39,921 nucleotides of DNA from Basidiobolus ranarum (taxonomy: Eukaryota > Basidiobolomycota > Basidiobolomycetes > Basidiobolales): NCBI GenBank assembly GCA_040143965.1, contig JASJQH010000040.1:1-39921 (forward strand). Direction: 5' to 3'. The position numbers and the translations under genes are program-made. Of the stretch, positions 33,517 through 39,921 are shown piece after piece; positions within the stretch are counted from its first letter, which is position 1, and every line of letters begins with the position of its first letter. The notes under the pieces are model-generated. The model was not told the origin of the DNA and searched no databases. It saw nothing but the letters and a program-made list of their open reading frames with translations.

Positions 33517-33829
33517 TGTTGAAATTAACATAGCTTAAACATATATATGGTCATATATAGCTTAGTATTTAGTTATTCTACCTTTCACTAAGATATCTCC
33601 CACTATTCTCGAGGAATTTACTTCGAAGATTTTTCAAACTTGTCCTAGAAGCCCTTAACTTTACACACACGTTCCTGGGACCTTTCTTAACACATTCTAC
33701 ACGTTCTTTTGTCTACCTCTTGACAAATTTATAAATGTCAACTTTCTACTCAATAAATCAATAAGTGAAAACCACCAATTTTTCTGGTTCTCCAAGCCAC
33801 TTCTAACAAATTCCCAAAATACTTCAACA
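33517..33829 (+). mobile_element. Solo-LTR-like fossil, about 313 bp
   Basis: It starts TGTTGAA and ends TTCAACA, a perfect 7-bp inverted tip with the TG...CA ends of LTRs. Inside are TATAAAT (33730-33736) and AATAAA (33752-33757), ordered as in an LTR promoter/poly(A) region on the plus strand. Related copies lie at 1-191 (inverted) and at 39.4-39.9 kb. No internal retrotransposon region and no clear target-site duplication are visible, so it looks like an old solo LTR. Superfamily (copia or gypsy) cannot be told. Confidence 0.7.
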
Positions 33830-35869
33830 TAGTAATGATATGATAAATGTAGGTAAGAAGTATCGTAGTTAGAGAAAGAATCGTTATTCTCCCTAGTAAA
33901 CAGTAGAGCTTGTAGAAACATATGATCCATTTGATATATCTCGAAAATGTAAAAAATGGGATATTTTTTCTCGAATAAGGAAAAAGGATGTAAGGCATGT
34001 GGTGCTTTGACCAGATGGCAATATTATGTCTTTTTCCAAATATAAGAAATATGTGGCTCAGAAAATATCTTAAGATAAATGACTAAGTTTTGAGGACATG
34101 TTGAAGATGAGGTGTAGTATTGCAATATTACTATACTCCTGATTCTAAAACGTTGACATGTATATTCTGATCTAAAACTTCCAATGAAACCATTACTAAT
34201 AGCACAGGTTTGACATCCATCTTCGCTAGAATAAACTATGAGCTAGGCACATTACTCTTCACAAAAAAGTAACTCCATCATTGTGACTCTCTTGCTATTT
34301 TACAAGTAGATGCAATGTGTTACAAATAAAGTTAATAAATAGTCTAAAAGAGGATTGACAGGGATCAGGACAAATGTCACCTGCATCCTCTGCCCTGTAG
34401 TATCATAGGGGCCCAATATATCAAGTAAAATGGTTTTGAATGAGCCAGCATAATGAGAAAATTAGAAGTCTAAGATATATAATTAGATTCCAATCATCAT
34501 GCATATATTACTAGTAGAATATGTATCAGACAGCATACGATATTCCAATAATAGTTACTTGTTCTCAAAATACTCCGCTATATTCTGATTGTTTATCCAA
34601 AATCCGATCGTATTTCAGTCTCAACTGGGTCATTTAGAACACTTGGTAGAATCTTTCTTTCTAAGTTTGTTTAATGAAGTGAATTCCGCCGGTTCAGTAT
34701 GATGTAATTGAGAAACCGATGTGTAGTTAAAGATATCTCAAAAGGTTCTAGAGACTTGAATATCCGTCCAAATACAGCCCTTCAATTATGGAGTCAGCCA
34801 TGTGTTCTACGCCTGACATATGTCAGCAGAGATGAAACATGGTTTATACTGCCCCGTCAGGGATGATGAGCAGCTATACCTATGGCGAATACCATTAACT
34901 GCCCTTATCCTTAGGCACTACGTACCCTGCTTTGGCTGTCCTGTATACTGGAACATCCCCCACAACAATAATGTACGAGTCTCTTGCTACAATTCTACTC
35001 TGCATGCCCAGAATATCTTGTGACATGGCAAGGGTATTAATAGCAAATGTATATATATACTGACTTCTGATTTGTTAGATCATTAAGCTTATCTTTACAT
35101 CGATACCAGATTATTTTTTCAGCAACCAGCTATGGTACGCCCTTCTATTTGGTGCACAGTTTCAGAAGGGCAGTTTGATTCGTGGATCGAAAAAGGTTAA
35201 TAAATGATTAATCGATAATGATACACGAAACAACCAATAAGGATACTCGCCTTCCAATGATCAGAACAAAGATGTTGTATTCATTACAAAATCCCCTAAC
35301 CCTACATTGTGTACATGCAATGGCGGTTAGCTCAAATCTGCATCAGTGCCTGCAAGTAGTATACTAAAGTATGTATACATACAAGCCCCTGAATGGGAAT
35401 GCAAACAGTCCTACGCTGCATGTAAATGTTACGCTCATAACCTGAGCCTAGCCTAATTGGCCTGTAACAATTGTTGCCTTTAGCAGTAACAATGTCGGGA
35501 AATAGATTTACTCAGAGTGTGACGCGAACAGCGCGACGTTTGGCGTATTCAAGAATTTGCACAGATATCGCGCCAGGTCTGCCTAATCCAACTAGATTGC
35601 CATGAATAGATAAAGCCTAGATTGGAAGCTTGGTGTTTGCATGAACCTGTTTATATTATTATCGATGTTTCCTTTCAGTGGGCTTCCAAATTAGGGAGGG
35701 TAATTTATTGGTGTCATATGGATTGTTGGTATGAATTCAATATATTGATATAATGTTTCAATGCTGCAACCAACTACAATTATCCGAGGTTGGTTGAAAT
35801 CGGTGAGATATATAACGGTCCCCTCATCCACTCCATTTTTTATCATCATTCATCTGAGTTAATTCCAAG
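33830..35869. other. Gene-free intergenic region upstream of UAP1
   Basis: About 2 kb. It includes CCCCTAACCCTA at 35293-35304 and the UAP1 promoter. A 67-codon frame at 34820 has no features. No tRNA or other RNA gene was recognised by eye. Confidence 0.55.
35809..35815 (+). promoter_or_regulatory. TATA box of UAP1
   Basis: TATATAA lies 55 bp before the UAP1 ATG and is followed by CGGTCCCCTCATCCACTCC, which contains the CCCCTCAT word also found (as its complement) at the eL41 promoter. Confidence 0.55.
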
Positions 35870-37354
35870 ATGCCTATCCCTACTCCTGATATCGAGATTC
35901 TTCGCCAACGTTTAGTTGCTGCCGGACAAGAGCACCTTCTTGATTTCTTTGAAGAGCTCTCCCCATTGGAACAAAGCGGCCTTATCGGTCAACTCAATGC
36001 TCTTGACGTGCATCGTGTAAATCGTATTTTTAAAAAAGCCACCAGCGGCTCTGAATCTTCTCACCAAGATTCAGCCTCGATCGAACCACTTCCTGAAGAT
36101 TGCTTTGAATCTGCTTTGAACTGCAGCCCCTCAAAGATTCAGGAATGGGAAGATTTGGGTTTGAAGATGATCGCTGAGGGTAAGGTAGCTGTCATCCTTA
36201 TGGCCGGTGGCCAAGGCACTCGTCTTGGTTCTTCTCTCCCCAAGGGTTGTTATGATATTGGCCTTCCATCCAAGAAGGGCTTATTCCAACTTCAAGCAGA
36301 GCGTATTAGTCGTTTACAACAAATTGCTCAAGAGCGTCATGACAACAACAAAAAGGTGGTTATTCCCTGGTACGTCATGACTTCCGGTCCTACCAGACAA
36401 GCTACCGAGGAACATTTCAAATCTCAAAACTACTTCGGATTGGAGGAAAATAATGTCTTCTTCTTTAACCAAGGTACTCTTCCATGCATGACTAATGATG
36501 GTAAGATCATGCTTGAAAAGAAGGGTCAACTTGCCGTAGCTCCCGATGGCAATGGTGGAATTTACGCCGCTCTTCGTCAAGAAGGTGTTCTAACCGATTT
36601 GGCTAACCGTGGTGTTGAATTCATCCACTCATACTGCGTTGACAACTGCCTTGTCCACGTTGCTGATCCAGTTTTCATTGGTTATTGTGTTTCCAAGAAT
36701 GCCGATTGTGCTGTGAAGACAGTTCCTAAGAGTAGCCCACAAGAACCTGTAGGTGTGGTTTGTCTTCGTAACAAGAAGTTCGGTGTTGTTGAATACAGTG
36801 AAATCAACGAAGAGATTGCTAACCGTACTCGCAGTGATGGAAAACTTGCCTTTGGTGCTGCCAACATTGCCAATCATTTCTACACACTTGATTTTCTTAA
36901 CAGTGTAATTTCGTTTGAGGACAATCTTGAATATCACATCGCTAGAAAGAAGATTAAGCATGTTGACCACACCCTTGGTGAAATCGTTGTTCCTACCAAA
37001 CCCAATGGTCTCAAGTTGGAGTTGTTTGTCTTTGATGTGTTCCCTTTCACCAAGCGTTTGGCTGTATTCGAAGTTGATCGCAAGGAGGAGTTTTCCCCAC
37101 TTAAGAATGCCCCTGGCACTGGAATTGATTGCCCTGAGACCAGTCGACGTGATATTATTGCCCAACAAATTCGATTCATTGAGAATGCTGGTGGTAAGGT
37201 TGATCTTCGTGGAGAATCTCCCGAGACTGCCATGTTTGAAATCTCACCACTTCTGTCCTACGCTGGTGAAGGTTTAGAATACTTTGAAGGTAAAACCATC
37301 ACCGCACCCGCCATCTTCCAAACCGTTGAAGATGTTGAGAAATACTTTGGTTAA
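35870..37354 (+). CDS. UAP1: UDP-N-acetylglucosamine pyrophosphorylase
   Basis: One uninterrupted frame of 494 residues, the usual length for eukaryotic UAP1 (yeast Qri1, human AGX1). The signature MAGGQGTRLG (111-120) with PKG (124-126) binds the UTP/uridyl group. DIGLPSKKGLFQLQAERI, WYVMTSGPT, APDGNGGIYAAL and SYCVDNCLVHVADPVFIGYC are further family blocks for GlcNAc-1-phosphate and UTP. FVFDVFPF and EFSPLKNAPG close the core. It makes UDP-GlcNAc in the cytosol for chitin, N-glycans and GPI anchors, the last linking it loosely to BST1. It has a TATA box 55 bp upstream and AATAAA 138 bp after the stop. Unlike every other large gene here it has no intron. Opposite-strand frames are shadows. 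Confidence 0.97.
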   Translation: MPIPTPDIEILRQRLVAAGQEHLLDFFEELSPLEQSGLIGQLNALDVHRVNRIFKKATSGSESSHQDSASIEPLPEDCFESALNCSPSKIQEWEDLGLKMIAEGKVAVILMAGGQGTRLGSSLPKGCYDIGLPSKKGLFQLQAERISRLQQIAQERHDNNKKVVIPWYVMTSGPTRQATEEHFKSQNYFGLEENNVFFFNQGTLPCMTNDGKIMLEKKGQLAVAPDGNGGIYAALRQEGVLTDLANRGVEFIHSYCVDNCLVHVADPVFIGYCVSKNADCAVKTVPKSSPQEPVGVVCLRNKKFGVVEYSEINEEIANRTRSDGKLAFGAANIANHFYTLDFLNSVISFEDNLEYHIARKKIKHVDHTLGEIVVPTKPNGLKLELFVFDVFPFTKRLAVFEVDRKEEFSPLKNAPGTGIDCPETSRRDIIAQQIRFIENAGGKVDLRGESPETAMFEISPLLSYAGEGLEYFEGKTITAPAIFQTVEDVEKYFG

Positions 37355-37491
37355 TTCTTCCATAGAGTACCTCATCGTTCGCTACCCTCATACCTTTTCT
37401 TTACTTTCATGAATATGTACTACTACCCACATTCTGATCATTACATGTATCCATAGCCATTAATCTGTTCACCCTAGTCCTGCACAAATAC

Positions 37492-37497
37492 AATAAA
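37492..37497 (+). terminator. Poly(A) signal AATAAA of UAP1
   Basis: AATAAA in ATACAATAAACAC, 138 bp after the stop codon. Confidence 0.45.
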
Positions 37498-38060
37498 CAC
37501 TTGCTATAAAGTTTAATCTCTAGCCTCATCTCACGCTAACAATTAGTATGTCACACATAATTAAGTGTAATAATCATAAGTAAAATCTAGATCGATCCCA
37601 GTTGAGTTTGATTGCTTCCATGGTGAATGAGTTACTCAAGTAAATATTCAATAAAGCCAAGCATATTGTTTACATTACGCCATATATACAATCCATCTAT
37701 TTACCGTCACACCATTCACCGCTATGAGTCAATCGAATGTAGTAGTAATGGAAGCCCAAATCAGTTAGGCTGTATGTTGATCTTGTTACTTAAACGTCTC
37801 TCGTCGTACAGCTTATATTTGGCTCAATTGTTCATTCTTTGGGCCTTACTCCAGTCGAGCGAAGTATCAAGCGAAATGGTATCATTTAGTACGATATCGA
37901 TTCAGTACAATATCCAAATTAATGGTGCACTACTTCCATATTCTGAGAGATAAAGCATCCAATCAACAATTCACCTCACCCAATCTGTCCAGTGGTTTTG
38001 ACATATCTCTATGGCGTACGAAGTAAGATTGTCAAACTCGGTCAGTGTAAACATCATCTT

Positions 38061-38133
38061 TTCTTGAAATACCCTTACAATATATATCCTAGCTTAATTT
38101 CTTGAAATACCCTTACAATATCCTAGCTTAATG
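38061..38133. repeat. 38-bp tandem duplication
   Basis: TTCTTGAAATACCCTTACAA starts at 38061 and again at 38099; both continue into ATATCCTAGCTTAAT, the first with an extra ATAT. Confidence 0.9.
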
Positions 38134-38407
38134 TAATTGGTCATTCCAAAGAGTGCTATGGTTACATCTAATGGATCTCTTACGCCCCAGTATTGACCCT
38201 CATATATCAGTAAAGATCGGTATCCAATACATTATCGTGATTATTATTATCAATCATTGATAACAATCGCATTGGTTAGGAGTCCTTGAAAACCAATCAT
38301 ATGTCCACATTTTAACTGAGCAATTTTAGCTGAACAGCGTTTCTTTGTTTGCCTTCAATTAGTTACTGTAATGCACATATAGATATTTGAAAACTGTTGG
38401 ATACGAG

Positions 38408-38452
38408 TAATGCTCAATAAATAGATAGCGTGTAATGCTCAATAAACAGATA
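38408..38452. repeat. 24-bp tandem duplication
   Basis: TAATGCTCAATAAATAGATA and TAATGCTCAATAAACAGATA lie 24 bp apart. Confidence 0.85.
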
Positions 38453-39419
38453 GAATAGTCATTGTAATATATGTATCTTGTATACTACTAACTACAATCT
38501 TTCTATAAATACTTGATTGTGGTAGCTTTTTGAAATAGATCCATATGCTTATGAAAGAGCCTAAATAAGTGCCCATCTAAATTGCTACCGACAGTTCTGT
38601 AGATAGAGTTGCAGGAAATCTAACCATTAATATCACTACTGATATAATATTGGGCTCAAGTGACACTTAATTCACTGAATCCATTTTTACCTTTGTATCA
38701 ATAATGTTGAATTTGTGTGAATGAACAGATCTATTTTAAAAGCCTTTCAAGTTCTACCTTACTAAATATACATTTTGCATATGCTTTTACACATAATACT
38801 TGTGCATTATATATGTATTATGTCGCGTTTGTCGTCCTCGTATTGGAGAAATCGCTGAACTGTTTATATATATAAATCTGTGTACTCAGTAATTTCTCTG
38901 CTTCAGTTGCTCTTTAGAAATATATTCCTAATGTATTTTCATTTTATTTCATACCCAGATAAAACTGATTCATCTCAAATCCATAAGATAGGTAATACAA
39001 ACATTTGTTTTTATACTAAGCACTAATCCATCGCATTTACTTCTGGCAAGTTAAATATTTTAGATAAAATACCAACATTTGGTCATAAACTGCCATTCCA
39101 TTCCATCCGGTTTGTTGCTTTAAAGAATCGAGAATAAGTTTCTATATAGATGTTGGAAGTAAAACCATTGTGATCTGTTCCTAGTTACTAAAGAGGCAGG
39201 AGAAAAGCTTAGGGAGTTTTCGGATGAGGTTGAGGATTTTGTCTTCTCGACATTTTACAGATAAATGTAGAAAATGGTATTATTTGAATTTTAATATTCA
39301 ATAAATAAATATAACATAGTGTATAAATTTTCAACAGTTTAAATCTGATACCTCTTCATGTATTTATTCTTACAGCATGGCTCTCTCTCTCTCTCTATAT
39401 ATATCTGAGAACTTCCAAG

Positions 39420-39502
39420 TGTCAAAAAGAACATAGCTTAAGTATCTATATAGTCATATAGCTAGCTACCTAAATTTCACTATGTTATTATGAGATATCT
39501 TC
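39420..39502 (+). mobile_element. Diverged partial copy of the LTR-like repeat
   Basis: ACATAGCTTAAG, ATATAGTCATATAG and GAGATATCTT follow in the same order as in the first 90 bp of the copy at 33517. It stops about 35 bp before the next copy begins. An old fragment. Confidence 0.5.
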
Positions 39503-39538
39503 ATAAAGAATGTACGCTCAATATTGAGACCAGCTTGG

Positions 39539-39798
39539 CGTTGAAATTAGCATTGTCTAAATACCTATATAGTCATACATAACTTAGTATTTAGTTATCC
39601 TATATTGAACTAAGATATCCCGAATTATTCAATATCAGAATTTACTTAGAAGTTTGAAAGTATATAGACTTTGATAACTTGTGTTGGAAGACCCAAACTT
39701 TGCACACATGTTCCTGGGACCTTCCTTAACATACTCTACCTGTTAGCTTATTAACATCTTGACAAAACTATAAATGTCAACTGAATACTCGATATATC
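39539..39798 (+). mobile_element. LTR-like fossil, interrupted by an inverted copy
   Basis: It aligns with the 33517-33829 copy from its left end through TTCCTGGGACC and CTTGACAAAACTATAAATGT to about 39798. There an inverted copy begins, so its remaining end probably lies past the window edge. Confidence 0.6.
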
Positions 39799-39921
39799 TG
39801 TTAAAGTATTTGGGAGCCTGTTGGAAGTGGTTTGGAGAATTAGAGGAATTGGTGGTTTTCACTTATTGATTTATTGAGTAGAAAGTTGTCATTTATAGTT
39901 TTGTCAAGATGTAAACAAACT
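39799..39921 (-). mobile_element. Inverted LTR-like copy inserted in an older one, cut by the right window edge
   Basis: It starts TGTTAAAG, the complement of the family's right tip. Its reverse complement follows the end of the 33.5-kb copy (CTACTCAATAAATCAATAAG, AAAACCACCAATT). It faces the copy on its left, producing an inverted repeat between about 39765-39785 and 39887-39908. A nested insertion is the simplest reading. Confidence 0.6.

Larger units (their letters stand above)
37355..39396. other. Gene-free region with short tandem duplications
   Basis: About 2 kb without a supported gene. AATAAA at 37492-37497 fits UAP1 polyadenylation. A 108-codon frame at 37627 has no domain. Two short tandem duplications are listed separately. 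Confidence 0.55.

Noticed and set aside
37627-37953. 108-codon plus-strand frame after UAP1
   Set aside because: No ATG at the stated start and no recognisable protein features; lies in AT-rich intergenic DNA.

Overview
The window looks like nuclear DNA of a fungus, probably an early-diverging (zygomycete-grade) lineage, though the sequence alone does not fix the phylum. It is AT-rich. Almost every gene is split by GT-AG introns of about 55-110 nt, often with a CTAAC-like branch site, and TATAAA/TATATAA and AATAAA signals sit around genes. The gene content is fungal: a Bst1-type GPI deacylase, an Sct1/Gat1-type acyltransferase, ESCRT-II Vps25, cytosolic and mitochondrial ribosomal proteins, and a chromodomain protein resembling RITS Chp1. 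All exon models were built by hand from frame, splice signals and family similarity.

Layout. 1-3.4 kb: part of a solo-LTR-like repeat at the left edge, a 33-bp tandem repeat, then two small secreted or membrane-protein genes. 3.7-5.4 kb: a TcdA/Tcd1-like E1-fold gene whose nucleotide-contacting residues are mostly replaced. 5.65-5.73 kb (minus): the 25-residue ribosomal protein eL41, with an intron ending exactly at its ATG. 6.07-9.85 kb (minus): a 16-exon, 949-aa gene with a chromodomain, a disordered repeat region, a SPOC-like domain and a C-terminal PIN-like region. It is divergent from mitochondrial uL22m (10.15-11.14 kb). 11.8-12.85 kb: a voltage-sensor-only membrane protein. 14.1-15.1 kb: a Myb/SANT-like (trihelix) DNA-binding protein. 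16.06-16.99 kb (minus): eS1 (RPS3a). 17.9-19.26 kb: a TBC-domain protein lacking the glutamine finger. 19.85-20.56 kb (minus): a tail-anchored coiled-coil protein, divergent from VPS25 (20.99-21.91 kb). 22.38-25.94 kb (minus): BST1. 26.58-29.08 kb (minus): the SCT1/GAT1-like acyltransferase. 30.93-32.40 kb: mitochondrial aspartate aminotransferase. 35.87-37.35 kb: intronless UDP-GlcNAc pyrophosphorylase. The rest of the right end is gene-poor, with a solo LTR at 33.5 kb and nested LTR fossils at 39.4-39.9 kb.

How the genes fit together. There is no operon or obvious cluster; this is ordinary compact housekeeping DNA. Themes are translation (eL41, eS1, uL22m, a Tcd-like protein), ER lipid and GPI-anchor metabolism (Bst1, Sct1), membrane traffic (Vps25, TBC protein), and chromatin (Chp1-like, Myb/SANT-like). 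The points most worth follow-up are the Chp1/TASOR-like architecture, the apparent Tcd pseudoenzyme, the tail-anchored coiled-coil protein, and telomere-repeat-like motifs in intergenic DNA from 15 to 36 kb, two of which flank a perfect 18-bp hairpin.
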